Shown: one piece after another, positions 17,658-26,751 of the stretch
Numbering within the stretch: the first letter of the stretch is position 1
How the letters are laid out: every line of letters begins with the position of its first letter
NCBI GenBank assembly: GCA_033851955.1
Contig: JAWSVK010000003.1
Location: forward strand, 434,001 to 498,000
Origin: Profundibacter sp033851955
GTDB taxonomy: Bacteria > Pseudomonadota > Alphaproteobacteria > Rhodobacterales > Rhodobacteraceae
Reading direction: 5' to 3'
DNA length: 64,000 bases
The notes under the pieces: generated by a model
Told to the model about the DNA's origin: nothing
The model's database searches: none
What the model saw: the letters and a program-made list of their open reading frames with translations, nothing else
Program-made: the position numbers and the translations under genes

Positions 17658-18653
17658 CTATGGGCGCTTGCCACGCAACGGTTTGGTGGCCCGAAGGATT
17701 TTGAAGGAATTGTCGCCGGCGACTTCCTCAACAAAGCGAAAGGTCTCGGCCAAGGTACGCTCGTAGGGCAAGTGGCGGTTGGCAACCAGCCAAAGTTGCC
17801 CTGAAGGCGTCAGCATGCCTGCCGCCGCAGAAATAAAGGCGCGGCCAATATCGGCGTCGGCTTTTCGGGTGGTGTGAAACGGTGGGTTTGTGATGATGGC
17901 GTCAAAGGGCTGGGCTGGCGTCAGGCGGGTGGCGTCGGCCCAGTGGAAATGGGCGCGCTCGTCGGTGACGTTTTTGCGAGCGCACTCAAGGGCGTTGTAG
18001 TCTGCCTCAATGATATGCAACTCGCGGATTTTCTCGCGGGTCAGAATGTGGCGTGAAAGGTAGCCCCATCCCGCCCCCAAATCAGCCAGCCGCTTGGGCA
18101 GCTTTTCCGGCAAAGCCGCGATCAAGGCTTGCGAGCCACGGTCAAATTTTTCAGCGGAAAACACGCCAGCCACGGTCTGGAAACCATCACCCACCAAAAT
18201 CGGTCCCTTGTCGGCCCAATCATCAAATGCGGCCTCGGCTGTGAACCAGAACAGTTTGCCATGCGCCTTGGAAAACGCCTCCGACACAGTCAGCCGTTTG
18301 CGGCATTCCTTATAAAGCCCATCCGCCCCGTCGGTTTTCAACCCGTCAATGATGATCAACCCGTTTGGGGTTTTTGCCACGGCCTCGGCAATCATCATAC
18401 GTGTTTTGGCCTTGGAGCGGTCCAGCATCACAATCGCGGCCGCATAGGGGCCATTGGCCGCCACAGCCACCTGAAACCCGCGGGCCTCTAGCGCATCAAA
18501 ATCAGGTTTGAAGCCTTGGATGATCTCAAGGCGTTCTTTTGGCAGGGCGCGCAGATCATCATCAGCGCCTGCGCCATAGACAGCGATCTGCCCAGCCTCT
18601 GGCAAGGTCAGCGCGCCATTTTCTAGTATCAGGGATATGCGGGATGCTTTCAT
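17658..18653 (-). CDS. RsmC-like class I methyltransferase (16S rRNA G1207 type)
   Basis: 331 residues from ATG 18653 (MKASRISL). The longer open frame upstream would run into clpS. The layout matches RsmC/RsmD-like proteins: an N-terminal inactive methyltransferase-like half, then a catalytic half with the SAM-binding LADLGAGWGYLS near residue 210, an acidic IIEADYNALE, and the substrate-amine motif TNPPFH near residue 275. NPPF is typical of N-methylation of guanine in rRNA. Predicted role: modifying G1207 of 16S rRNA in the cytoplasm. It lies 22 bases after clpS on the same strand. Confident in the family, less so in the exact target base. Confidence 0.85.
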   Translation of the reverse strand: MKASRISLILENGALTLPEAGQIAVYGAGADDDLRALPKERLEIIQGFKPDFDALEARGFQVAVAANGPYAAAIVMLDRSKAKTRMMIAEAVAKTPNGLIIIDGLKTDGADGLYKECRKRLTVSEAFSKAHGKLFWFTAEAAFDDWADKGPILVGDGFQTVAGVFSAEKFDRGSQALIAALPEKLPKRLADLGAGWGYLSRHILTREKIRELHIIEADYNALECARKNVTDERAHFHWADATRLTPAQPFDAIITNPPFHTTRKADADIGRAFISAAAGMLTPSGQLWLVANRHLPYERTLAETFRFVEEVAGDNSFKILRATKPLRGKRP

Positions 18654-18675
18654 CGCGAACATAAGGCCAAAGGCC

Positions 18676-18996
18676 CTATTCCTTTTCCATCGTGCATTGC
18701 AGCGGATGTTGGTTGCGCAGCGCAAGGTCCATTACCTGCGCCACTTTGGTTTCCGCCACCTCATGCGAGAAAACGCCGACCACCGCCAGCCCCTTTTTAT
18801 GCACTGTCAGCATAATTTCGACCGATTGGGCCTCAGACAGGCTGAATATCCGTTCTAAAACGTGGGTGACAAACTCCATTGGGGTATAGTCGTCATTCAA
18901 CAGCAACACCTTATACATCGGTGGCCGCTCGGTCTTTGGGCGGGTTTTAAGCGCAAGATCGGTATCGTTGTCGTCATGAGTGTCCTTGCCGGACAT
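18676..18996 (-). CDS. clpS: ATP-dependent Clp protease adaptor ClpS
   Basis: About 106 residues from the ATG at 18996; longer in-frame starts exist up to 19098 but would give an N-terminus unlike the family. The core is diagnostic: MYKVLLLNDDYTPMEFVTHVL, followed by VHKKGLAVVGVFSHEVAETKV, which form the N-degron pocket and the ClpA contact face. ClpS hands proteins with destabilising N-terminal residues to ClpAP. No clear ribosome site is seen, so the start is uncertain by a residue or more. Divergent from the HAD gene at 19105. Confidence 0.92.
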   Translation of the reverse strand: MSGKDTHDDNDTDLALKTRPKTERPPMYKVLLLNDDYTPMEFVTHVLERIFSLSEAQSVEIMLTVHKKGLAVVGVFSHEVAETKVAQVMDLALRNQHPLQCTMEKE

Positions 18997-19104
18997 CATC
19001 TGCAACGGGTATATCTGTTTCGAAATCAAAGGGCGTATCCATAACCGGTTCAAGACGTCATATATAGGCACATCATTGGGCAGGATAAAGGGGGACATTT
19101 ACAG

Positions 19105-19803
19105 ATGACGTTAAAACCAACCACAATTGCCTTCGATGCAGATGACACCCTGTGGCAAAACGAGCAGTTTTTCCGCCTGACCCAAGATCGTTTCAGCGAT
19201 CTGCTGGCGGATTACGTAGAAAAAGACCACCTGCACGACCGCTTGCTTGAAGCTGAACGGCGCAACCTGGGTCACTACGGGTTTGGCGTCAAAGGGTTTG
19301 TATTGTCGATGATCGAGACCGCAATTGATGTCAGCAATGGGCGCGTACATGCAAATGTGATCCGCGAATTGATTGATGCAGGGCAAGACATGCTGCAACA
19401 CCCGATCCATCTAATGCCGAATGCTCAGGAAACTGTTGCGATTCTAGCAGCTGATTTTCAACTGTTGTTGATCACCAAGGGCGATCTGCTGGATCAGGAA
19501 CGAAAACTGGCACAATCTGGTTTGGGCGACTATTTTGACGGGGTCGAGATCGTTTCAAACAAAACTCCCAAGGTTTACGCCGACATTTTCACACGCCACG
19601 GCGCGGGCGCTGGCAAGGCAATGATGGTCGGAAACTCGATGCGTTCGGACGTTATTCCGGCACTTGAGGCTGGCAGCTGGGGTGTTTATGTGCCGCATGA
19701 ATTGACGTGGGATTTGGAACGCGCCGAGGCCCCGGAAAACCATGCAAAATTCCGCGAATTATCCCATCTGGGTGATTTGCAAAATTTGTTGGACACGCTT
19801 TAG
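19105..19803 (+). CDS. HAD superfamily hydrolase
   Basis: 232 residues. Motif I is AFDADDTLW (residues 9-17), with the nucleophilic aspartate first. The motif II threonine is in LLITKGD near 130, the motif III lysine in SNKTPK near 153, and the motif IV acidic pair is replaced by VGNSMRSDV near 175, close to the usual GDS/GNSxxxD pattern. A helical cap between motifs I and II makes it a subclass I enzyme, likely a small phosphatase for a sugar or nucleotide phosphate. Transcribed divergently from clpS. No partner gene points to the substrate. Confidence 0.87.
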   Translation: MTLKPTTIAFDADDTLWQNEQFFRLTQDRFSDLLADYVEKDHLHDRLLEAERRNLGHYGFGVKGFVLSMIETAIDVSNGRVHANVIRELIDAGQDMLQHPIHLMPNAQETVAILAADFQLLLITKGDLLDQERKLAQSGLGDYFDGVEIVSNKTPKVYADIFTRHGAGAGKAMMVGNSMRSDVIPALEAGSWGVYVPHELTWDLERAEAPENHAKFRELSHLGDLQNLLDTL

Positions 19804-19996
19804 GCCGCTATTGGGTCGAATATTTCAATTCTTACATGTTGCGGTGAAATCTGTCTGCGCCACAATATCTGCCATTACACCCTAAAGAACACCCGCAAAC
19901 TTATTGAAATTAGGGTATTTTCTACGAATCACCCTTATGCTATGGTTAATGTAATAATAATAAACTGACCGAAAAATCGGCAGCATGAGGCAGAGT

Positions 19997-21502
19997 ATGG
20001 TGAACGACGTGAAACAACGTCTGGGGCAAGTCGTCCGTGATGGGTTATTCTTGACAGTTTTGTGCTGTTTGATGGCGTTTGCGCCAATCAAAAGTGTGGC
20101 AGCACCCTATGCGGCATTTGTGGTCGATGCGCGCACCGGCAAGGTCTTGCATTCGCGCAATGCCGACACCCGCTTGCATCCGGCTTCTCTGACCAAGATG
20201 ATGACGCTTTACGTCGCGTTCGAGGCGATCAAGCATGGCGAAATCTCGCTTGATACCAAAGTGCGGATCTCTAAACATGCGGCTGCACAACCTCCGTCGA
20301 AACTGGGTCTAAAACCCGGCCAACGCATTAAACTGCGCTATTTGATCCGCGCGGCGGCCGTAAAATCGGCCAATGATGCGGCTACAGCGATTGGCGAAGC
20401 CATTTCTGGATCAGAAGCCGCCTTTGCGCGCCGGATGAACCGCACGGCCAAGGCGCTTGGCATGTCGCGCACCACCTTCAAAAATATGCACGGATTGACC
20501 CAATCCGGTCACCTGTCAACGGCCCGCGACATGACCACGATGGGTCGCCACGTGTTTTATGACTATCCGGAGTTTTATAACCTGTTCTCGCGGATCACAG
20601 CGGACGCTGGCGGGAAAACGGTTTCACACACCAACCGGCGGTTCTTGAATGCTTATCGCGGTGCGGATGGTATCAAAACCGGATATACCCGTGCGGCAGG
20701 CTTTAACCTTGTGGCCTCAGCGCGTCGCGGCAATGAGCGCATCATTGTGACCGTGTTTGGCGGTCGCTCGACCTCTACCCGCAACGCAAAAGTCGCCGAG
20801 TTGATGGACCTTGGTTTTCGCCGCGCCCCCACTCGTGCACGGGTGAACAAGCCTCGCAAACCCCGCTATGCTGGGGCTGGGCGTAAGGACATCGTGGTCG
20901 CCAGTGCACCGTCCACAGAATTGGCACCCTCTACCGCTCCAGCTTATGTACCCGGCACAGCGGGCAAAACGCTGCGCATCATACGAGCCGTCAAAACCAG
21001 CCCACGCCCGCCACAAAGACACATCATAGCGCCAGCGCCAGAGCTGTTGGTCGCGATGAAATCCGAAATTGAAAGCGCCGTGGAAGAAGCCCAACAGGAA
21101 ATCGCCACTGAACAGGTTGCCGCAACAGCAACCGCAGAGCCCACCAGTCCAGCCCCAGAAGTGACATCCACCCCAGCGCCGCGTCCCGCAAATGTAATTC
21201 TGGCTTCGGTTGCCCCAAAATCCGCGCAAGCGCCGATTGTTGTCACTCGAATTTCGACATCCGGTGGACGCCTTTGGGGTGTGAACGTTGGACGCTACGC
21301 CTCGCAACATCAAGCAGAACGCATCTTGCTCAAAACCGCGCTTAAGGAAATGACCACCCTAGATGGCTCACTTCGTAAAGTGGTGCGGCACAACACTGGG
21401 TTTGACGCCAATTTTGTCGGTATGACGCAGCAAACGGCTGAACTGGCCTGTCGTCGCCTGCAAGCGCGCGACATCACCTGCAATACCTTGGGGCCAACCT
21501 AG
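19997..21502 (+). CDS. D-alanyl-D-alanine carboxypeptidase with C-terminal SPOR domain
   Basis: 501 residues from ATG 19997, which has GAGG six bases upstream; an ATG at 19985 lacks this. A signal peptide (core GLFLTVLCCLMAFAP) precedes a penicillin-binding domain of the DacA/DacC type. The active-site S64-LT-K67 lies in HPASLTKM, with S124-A-N126 and K227-T-G229. A proline/alanine-rich linker of about 150 residues follows. The last ~75 residues (from WGVNVGRYAS to LQARDITCNTL) look like a SPOR peptidoglycan-binding domain. The enzyme trims the terminal D-Ala of muropeptides in the periplasm, and the SPOR domain would target it to denuded glycan at the septum. A CtrA-like half-site (ATGGTTAA, 19942-19949) lies upstream. 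Confidence 0.92.
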   Translation: MVNDVKQRLGQVVRDGLFLTVLCCLMAFAPIKSVAAPYAAFVVDARTGKVLHSRNADTRLHPASLTKMMTLYVAFEAIKHGEISLDTKVRISKHAAAQPPSKLGLKPGQRIKLRYLIRAAAVKSANDAATAIGEAISGSEAAFARRMNRTAKALGMSRTTFKNMHGLTQSGHLSTARDMTTMGRHVFYDYPEFYNLFSRITADAGGKTVSHTNRRFLNAYRGADGIKTGYTRAAGFNLVASARRGNERIIVTVFGGRSTSTRNAKVAELMDLGFRRAPTRARVNKPRKPRYAGAGRKDIVVASAPSTELAPSTAPAYVPGTAGKTLRIIRAVKTSPRPPQRHIIAPAPELLVAMKSEIESAVEEAQQEIATEQVAATATAEPTSPAPEVTSTPAPRPANVILASVAPKSAQAPIVVTRISTSGGRLWGVNVGRYASQHQAERILLKTALKEMTTLDGSLRKVVRHNTGFDANFVGMTQQTAELACRRLQARDITCNTLGPT

Positions 21503-22192
21503 GTGACGCAGTTCATTCTACCCGCACCGAAAACCCCAAGTGTTGCGATCCATGACAGCGCCACACGGTTTGCTGTGCGTCGCATTTTTTGTGTCGGGCG
21601 CAATTATGCAGAACATGCTCGTGAAATGGGCGCTGATCCTGATCGCGAACCGCCGTTCTTTTTCACCAAGCCAGCCGATGCGGTCATAGACGATGGCGCC
21701 ATCCTGCCCTACCCGCCGCAAACTACAAACCTGCATCACGAGGCCGAGCTGGTTGTCGCAATCGGAATTGGTGGGGCGCAGATCGAAGCGGGCCAAGCCC
21801 TGGACCATATTTGGGGTTATGCAGCAGGCAATGATTTAACACGCCGCGATATGCAGGCCGCCGCCAAAGACGCGCGTCGCCCTTGGGATATGTCCAAAGG
21901 GTTTGATCAATCCGCAGCCTGTGGCATGCTGCATCCGGTTTCTGCGATTGGCCATCCGTTGAGCGGCCGTATAACGGCTCATGTCGATGGCGATCTGCGC
22001 CAAACCGGCGATATTGCCGATCTGATTTGGCCTGTGGCCGATGTGATAGCCTACCTGTCAAACAGCGTCACTCTGGCGGCAGGTGATTTGATCTATACGG
22101 GCACGCCTGCGGGCGTTGGGCCGATCAAGCGTGGCGAAAGCTGCACAGTTGCGATTGATGGATTGAGTTCAGTTACAACCACCTACGTCTGA
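21503..22192 (+). CDS. Fumarylacetoacetate hydrolase family protein
   Basis: 229 residues starting at a GTG directly after the preceding TAG. Family signatures are IFCVGRNYAEHAREMG near residue 28, FFFTKPADAV, LHHEAELVVAIG with the metal-binding glutamates near residue 75, GYAAGNDLTRRDMQ, and the C-terminal GDLIYTGTPAGVGPI. Small proteins of this type are usually fumarylpyruvate hydrolases, acylpyruvases or oxaloacetate decarboxylases, with a divalent metal at the active site. No aromatic-degradation genes flank it. It converges on the ccoS gene with a 60-base gap. Confidence 0.88.
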   Translation: MTQFILPAPKTPSVAIHDSATRFAVRRIFCVGRNYAEHAREMGADPDREPPFFFTKPADAVIDDGAILPYPPQTTNLHHEAELVVAIGIGGAQIEAGQALDHIWGYAAGNDLTRRDMQAAAKDARRPWDMSKGFDQSAACGMLHPVSAIGHPLSGRITAHVDGDLRQTGDIADLIWPVADVIAYLSNSVTLAAGDLIYTGTPAGVGPIKRGESCTVAIDGLSSVTTTYV

Positions 22193-22252
22193 TGCCTAGG
22201 GCGCTGGCTCATCGCATTGCAAATTGCGGTTGTGCAAGAAAACATTCAAAAC

Positions 22253-22417
22253 CTATTGGTCGGGCCGCGGCTTGTCGTCCCATTCATCACTCAGAATTCG
22301 CTGTGCGTCGCCTTCGGGGTCTTCATACTGTTTGGTTTTCAGGGTCCAGAAAAAAGCCAACAGACCTATGCCGCCCAAGAACAGCGAAATCGGAATAAGG
22401 TAGAGAATGACTTCCAT
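22253..22417 (-). CDS. ccoS: cbb3-type cytochrome oxidase assembly protein CcoS
   Basis: Only 54 residues, below usual gene-finder cut-offs. It begins MEVILYLIPISLFLGGIGL, a single membrane helix, then FWTLKTKQYEDPEGDAQRIL and ends in an acidic tail with DEWDDKPRPDQ. The helix-plus-'QYDDPEGDAxRIL' pattern is the hallmark of CcoS. It lies nine bases after ccoI in the same direction, the standard place at the end of ccoGHIS. CcoS is needed for inserting cofactors (haem b, copper) into CcoN at the inner membrane. Confidence 0.93.
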   Translation of the reverse strand: MEVILYLIPISLFLGGIGLLAFFWTLKTKQYEDPEGDAQRILSDEWDDKPRPDQ

Positions 22418-22426
22418 ACTGCCGCC

Positions 22427-24604
22427 CTACCGTAACCGCAGGGCGTTCAGAGACACCGTGATTGAAGACGCCGACATGGCCAAAGCCGCCATCAAGGGGG
22501 TGGCGAAACCAAGCAACGCAATTGGCACTGCGATCATGTTGTAACCAGCCGCAATGGCAAAGTTCTCCATGATCCGCCTCGTGGCTTTGCGAGCGACCAC
22601 GGTCGCATCTGTGATCGGGGACATGTCATTGCCAAGCAACACAATGTCCGAGGCAACACGGGCTGCATCCAGCGCGGTTGCGGGCGAAATCGAGACATGC
22701 GCCGCTGTCAGTGCGGCGGTGTCATTCAGCCCGTCGCCGACCATCAAAACCTTTGCGCCTGCGTCGGACAGGGATTGGATGCGAATGGCTTTGTCTTGTG
22801 GCAGGGCCTCGGCGGTCCAGTCGTCAAAGCCCAAACGGTTGGCCATATCCTGAACGGCTGCTGGCGCGTCGCCCGAAATTAGAACCAGCGACATGCCTTG
22901 CGCTTTGAGGGTTGTAATAGCCTCCCTCGCGCCGTCGCGCAGTTGGTCTTTGAAAGTAAACGCCATTGGCGCGGATTGGCCGATTTGCAGGTAGGTTGCG
23001 GTTAGCGCACTGGTTTGCGCCCCAACCCACGCCGCGCGACCCAGACGCACGGATTGGCCGTTCCATTGGCCTTTAATCCCGTAGCCCGGCACCTCGCGCA
23101 ATGCCGTAACTTTGGCTGGCTTGCTTCCAGCCAAGGCTGCGGCAGTTGCCAGCGACACGGCCAGAGGGTGGGCGGAGGCCGCGGCCAAGGCTTGGGCTAC
23201 TTCCAAATCCGTGCGGGTAAAATCACCCAAATTCGTCAGTTCGGGGCAGCCTTCGGTCAGGGTGCCCGTTTTGTCGAAAACCACGGTATCGACTTCGGCC
23301 AAACGTTCAAGCGCAGTGGCATTTTTGATCAACATCCCCTTACGAAACAATCGTCCGGAGGCCGCCGTTGTCACCGCTGGCACCGCCAAGCCGAGCGCGC
23401 AGGGACAGGTGATTATCAGCACGGCAACGGCGACATTTAGCGAGGTACGGATGTCACCACCTGTGACGATCAACCAACCGACAAAGGCCATCAGGGCCAA
23501 CAAATGTACACCGGGCGCGTAGATGCCCGCGGCTTTGTCCGCCAAGGATGTGTAGCGGTTTTTCGAACTTTCCGCCATCGCCACAAGGTCCGCCATGCGG
23601 TGCAGGGATGTATCTTTACCAGCCGCTGTGACGCGTATGGTAAGGGGGCCGGTCAGGTTGACTTCGCCTGCGCTGATCACAGTATCGGGACCTGCAAACA
23701 CAGGTATGGTTTCGCCGGTTAACAAGGATCGGTCCAGTTCGCTTTGGCCATCTGTCACGGTGCCGTCAACGGGCATCCGGCCACCTGGTTTGACACGGAC
23801 CAAATCGCCAACGGCCAGTTCTGCGATTGCGATCGTCTCGACCACCCCGTCGATGATCCGATCAGCGCGTGGAACCTCCAACGCGGCCAATTCTTCGGCG
23901 GCAGAACGCGCAATGGCGCGGGTGCGGTGGTCAAGGTAACGCCCCGCCAACAGGAAGAACGTCAGCGACAAAGCGGCGTCAAAATAGGCATGCTCGCCGC
24001 TCTGGGTGATCTCATAAAACGACATGGCGCTGGCCAGTAGGATCGCCAACGAAATGGGCACATCCATGTTCAGATGGCGGGTTTTCAACATGCCCCAAGC
24101 GCTGCGAAAAAACGGCTGCGCGGCAAAGGCGATGGCCGGCAGCGCGATGGCAGCCGACACCCAGTGGAGCAATTCGCGGGTGGTTTCCTGCGCCCCGCCC
24201 CATACAGCTACCGACAGCATCATCACGTTCATCGCGGCAAATCCTGCCACTGCCAGCCGCATCAATAGATCGCGCCCAAGCCTGTCGGTTTGGGTGGACC
24301 GCAACGTGCCTGCGTCCAACTCGTGGGCCTCATAACCAATGCCTGCCAAAATCGCCGTCATATCGTCTGCGGTTGTGTCAGCCTCAGCCTCGATGCTAAC
24401 CCGCTTTAAGGTCAGGTTTACGCGAGCCGATTTGACCCCGTTTGTACGTGACAATTCACGCTCCACCGCTGAAATACAGGCTGCACAATGGATTTGCGGC
24501 AAGGATAGCATAATGCGCGCCTCAACCGGCTCACTCATCCGCGCCATTTCTTCGGCGGAGGGTGCAACGGCGCAGGCAGGGCAGGCAGCAATTTGCGCGC
24601 ACAT
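22427..24604 (-). CDS. ccoI: Copper-translocating P-type ATPase for cbb3 oxidase assembly
   Basis: 725 residues (also called FixI). The N-terminus has several metal-binding cysteines: C8-PA-C11 and an HMA domain with C40-AA-C43. Eight membrane helices follow. Catalytic motifs present are the transmembrane copper site TCPCALGLAVPA, the phosphorylated aspartate in VFDKTGTLT, SAHPLA and GDGLNDTAAL. It belongs to the P1B group that exports Cu(I) to the periplasmic side for delivery to CcoN. It begins a few bases after ccoH and is followed by ccoS, forming the ccoGHIS assembly operon. Confidence 0.95.
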   Translation of the reverse strand: MCAQIAACPACAVAPSAEEMARMSEPVEARIMLSLPQIHCAACISAVERELSRTNGVKSARVNLTLKRVSIEAEADTTADDMTAILAGIGYEAHELDAGTLRSTQTDRLGRDLLMRLAVAGFAAMNVMMLSVAVWGGAQETTRELLHWVSAAIALPAIAFAAQPFFRSAWGMLKTRHLNMDVPISLAILLASAMSFYEITQSGEHAYFDAALSLTFFLLAGRYLDHRTRAIARSAAEELAALEVPRADRIIDGVVETIAIAELAVGDLVRVKPGGRMPVDGTVTDGQSELDRSLLTGETIPVFAGPDTVISAGEVNLTGPLTIRVTAAGKDTSLHRMADLVAMAESSKNRYTSLADKAAGIYAPGVHLLALMAFVGWLIVTGGDIRTSLNVAVAVLIITCPCALGLAVPAVTTAASGRLFRKGMLIKNATALERLAEVDTVVFDKTGTLTEGCPELTNLGDFTRTDLEVAQALAAASAHPLAVSLATAAALAGSKPAKVTALREVPGYGIKGQWNGQSVRLGRAAWVGAQTSALTATYLQIGQSAPMAFTFKDQLRDGAREAITTLKAQGMSLVLISGDAPAAVQDMANRLGFDDWTAEALPQDKAIRIQSLSDAGAKVLMVGDGLNDTAALTAAHVSISPATALDAARVASDIVLLGNDMSPITDATVVARKATRRIMENFAIAAGYNMIAVPIALLGFATPLMAALAMSASSITVSLNALRLR

Positions 24605-24606
24605 GG

Positions 24607-25062
24607 CTAATCTTTCACCTCAAACGTGAGCCGCTGTTTGAACGGCGTACCATCAAGCGAAGTCGCTTCTAGGCGCAAGTTCCACAGGCCCGACGCCAAT
24701 GTGACGCGTGCCTTAAACATACCGTCGCGTTGTTGGAACTCTGGCGTCTGATCATCACGCACATGGGTCGGACGACCAACCAGGGCAGCAAGCTTGGCCA
24801 CATCTGCAGGGGCACCTGCAGCGTTCAAAACGGCAACCTGCAATTCACCGTCCACATAGGTCACCGAAACGTCCCAGCCCAGCGCTGTTTGCGCCTCGCG
24901 CTCATCGTCAAAAGTCTGGCTGGCGATATAGCTGTTTTTAACGTCCAGACCTGGGAATGTGCCAACGGCCATTGAAGCCATGAAAAGGTTCACACCAATG
25001 ATGACGCCAAAAAAAGCGACAACAATCAGCAAGACCTTGCGGCCCGTAAGGGGTTTAGCCAT
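24607..25062 (-). CDS. ccoH: cbb3 oxidase assembly protein FixH/CcoH
   Basis: 151 residues with one N-terminal membrane helix (VLLIVVAFFGVIIGVNLFMA) and a periplasmic domain. The segment FPGLDVKNSYIASQTFDDE after the helix is typical of FixH. CcoH interacts with the oxidase during assembly and stabilises it. The ATG overlaps the ccoG stop by one base (TAATG on this strand), and its stop lies two bases before ccoI, so the genes are translationally coupled. Confidence 0.9.
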   Translation of the reverse strand: MAKPLTGRKVLLIVVAFFGVIIGVNLFMASMAVGTFPGLDVKNSYIASQTFDDEREAQTALGWDVSVTYVDGELQVAVLNAAGAPADVAKLAALVGRPTHVRDDQTPEFQQRDGMFKARVTLASGLWNLRLEATSLDGTPFKQRLTFEVKD

Positions 25063-26492
25063 TATTTTTCCTTCCCGTTGAACACGGTGTCGGTGTGGAC
25101 CACTTCTTGGCCCAGTTTATCTTCGAGCCACAACCGAAATTCGGTGCGGTCAGACGTCGCAGGGGCGCTGCCTTTGGGGGCGGTTATATAGACCCGTTGC
25201 AGCAATGTCTCGTTGGCGTTCACCACCACACTGCCGGCAGCCATACCTTCTAGCGAAAGGGTCATGCCAGTGGTTTTATCGACCGACAATTCAAACGCGC
25301 GATCATCGCCGTGTTTGTTACGCAGCCGCACATCATAGGTGTTGCGGATGGTGCCGTCAGACAGCGTCACAAAGGTCGGGTTGCGGATGGGCGACACGGT
25401 CATGTCGATCTCAGGTCGTATCAGCAGGGCAATCAGCAATCCGATGCCAACCAGCGACCAAAGTGTGGTGTACATGATGGTGCGCGGTCGCAGCGCGTGT
25501 TGCCAGATTTTACGCGGTTCAGCCCCTGCCCGCTCAGCCGGTTCATCCGAAAATGCCAGATAGTCGATCAAACCACGGGGCTTGCCGATTTTTTCCATCA
25601 CATCGTCACAGGCATCAATGCACAATGCACAGGTGATACATTCCAACTGCTGCCCATCGCGGATGTCGATACCCGCAGGACAAACATTCACGCAGGCCAT
25701 GCAATCAATACAATCGCCCAGATTTTCGGCGTCGGCCCCTTTGCGACGGTTGCCACGCGGTTCGCCGCGCCAATCGCGGTACCCGACGGTCAGCGTGTCT
25801 TCGTCCATCATAGCGGCCTGAATACGCGGCCAAGGACACATGTAGATGCAGATTTGCTCGCGGGCAAAACCACCGAACAAGACTGTGGTGATGGTCATCA
25901 CAAGAATCGTCAAATAGGCTATGGCAGGGGCATTCAGGGTCGCAAGGTTAATCAAAAGCGTTGGCGCATCCGCAAAATAAAACACCCAAGCCCCCCCTGT
26001 AGCGACACCGATCAAGAACCAAACAAACCACTTAAACAGTCGCAGGCGCCATTTTCTTAGGTCCCATTTGGATTTCCACAATCGCACCCGGGCATTTCGG
26101 TCCCCCTCAATCCAGCGTTCGGTCAAGATAAACAGGTCCGTCCAAATGGTTTGCGGGCAGGCATAGCCACACCAAACACGGCCCAGCGCCGAAGTGAACA
26201 AAAACAACCCAAGTCCGGCCATAATCAACAGGCCCGCGATGAAATAGAATTCATGCGGCCAAATTTCGATCATAAAGAAATAAAAGCGCCGCCCAGCCAG
26301 ATCAATCAGGATTGCTTGATCCGGCAAATTTGGTCCACGGTCCCAGCGAATCCACGGGCTGAGATAATAAATCCCCAATGTGACAATCATCAACCCCCAT
26401 TTCAGGCTGCGAAATTTCCCCTTTACCTTGCGTGGGAACACAGGTTCGCGGGCGGCATATAGGCTTGGGGCTTTTTCTTCGGAATTGCTCAC
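25062..26492 (-). CDS. ccoG: cbb3 oxidase accessory iron-sulfur protein CcoG
   Basis: 476 residues (RdxA/FixG family). The start is GTG 26492 with a GGAG site about eight bases upstream; no ATG fits. Several membrane helices lie in the first 240 residues and include the conserved GYACPQTIWTDLF. Two 4Fe-4S ferredoxin motifs follow: CIDCMACVNVCPAGIDIR and CITCALCIDACDDVMEK. A further helix and an Ig-like periplasmic C-terminal domain complete it. CcoG is reported to reduce Cu(II) for cbb3 assembly. It heads the ccoGHIS run. Confidence 0.95.
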   Translation of the reverse strand: MSNSEEKAPSLYAAREPVFPRKVKGKFRSLKWGLMIVTLGIYYLSPWIRWDRGPNLPDQAILIDLAGRRFYFFMIEIWPHEFYFIAGLLIMAGLGLFLFTSALGRVWCGYACPQTIWTDLFILTERWIEGDRNARVRLWKSKWDLRKWRLRLFKWFVWFLIGVATGGAWVFYFADAPTLLINLATLNAPAIAYLTILVMTITTVLFGGFAREQICIYMCPWPRIQAAMMDEDTLTVGYRDWRGEPRGNRRKGADAENLGDCIDCMACVNVCPAGIDIRDGQQLECITCALCIDACDDVMEKIGKPRGLIDYLAFSDEPAERAGAEPRKIWQHALRPRTIMYTTLWSLVGIGLLIALLIRPEIDMTVSPIRNPTFVTLSDGTIRNTYDVRLRNKHGDDRAFELSVDKTTGMTLSLEGMAAGSVVVNANETLLQRVYITAPKGSAPATSDRTEFRLWLEDKLGQEVVHTDTVFNGKEK

Positions 26493-26671
26493 GGGATCAT
26501 CTCCAACCCTCGCTGCTAACAGCGGATTTTGTTCAATGTGGCGGCCAATATATGACCTGCCCTAGACCGATAATTGACTGCTATAGGGGTTTCCATGTGA
26601 CCAAGCGTATCATGCTATCCACTAACAGGCGATATCACGACTTGTTAGAGGTGGTTCTAAAGAGGTAGGGT

Positions 26672-26718
26672 GGCACCGACCCCCAAGGAAACGCGCGAAC
26701 AGGACGGGCGTCGGTGCC
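26672..26718 (-). terminator. Long stem-loop after ccoP
   Basis: GGCACCGAC at 26672-26680 pairs perfectly with GTCGGTGCC at 26710-26718 across a 29-base loop. It follows the ccoNOQP operon on the minus strand, just beyond a tighter hairpin. It could be a second terminator or an mRNA 3'-end protector. No T-run is seen. Confidence 0.4.
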
Positions 26719-26723
26719 TTTGA

Positions 26724-26744
26724 CCGAGGGCTGGAGACCCTCGG
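26724..26744 (-). terminator. Hairpin directly downstream of ccoP
   Basis: CCGAGGG (26724-26730) pairs with CCCTCGG (26738-26744) around a seven-base loop, starting eight bases after the ccoP stop on the minus strand. It is a likely transcription end or 3' stabilising hairpin for ccoNOQP, although the T-run of a classic intrinsic terminator is missing. Confidence 0.5.
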
Positions 26745-26751
26745 AACTTTG

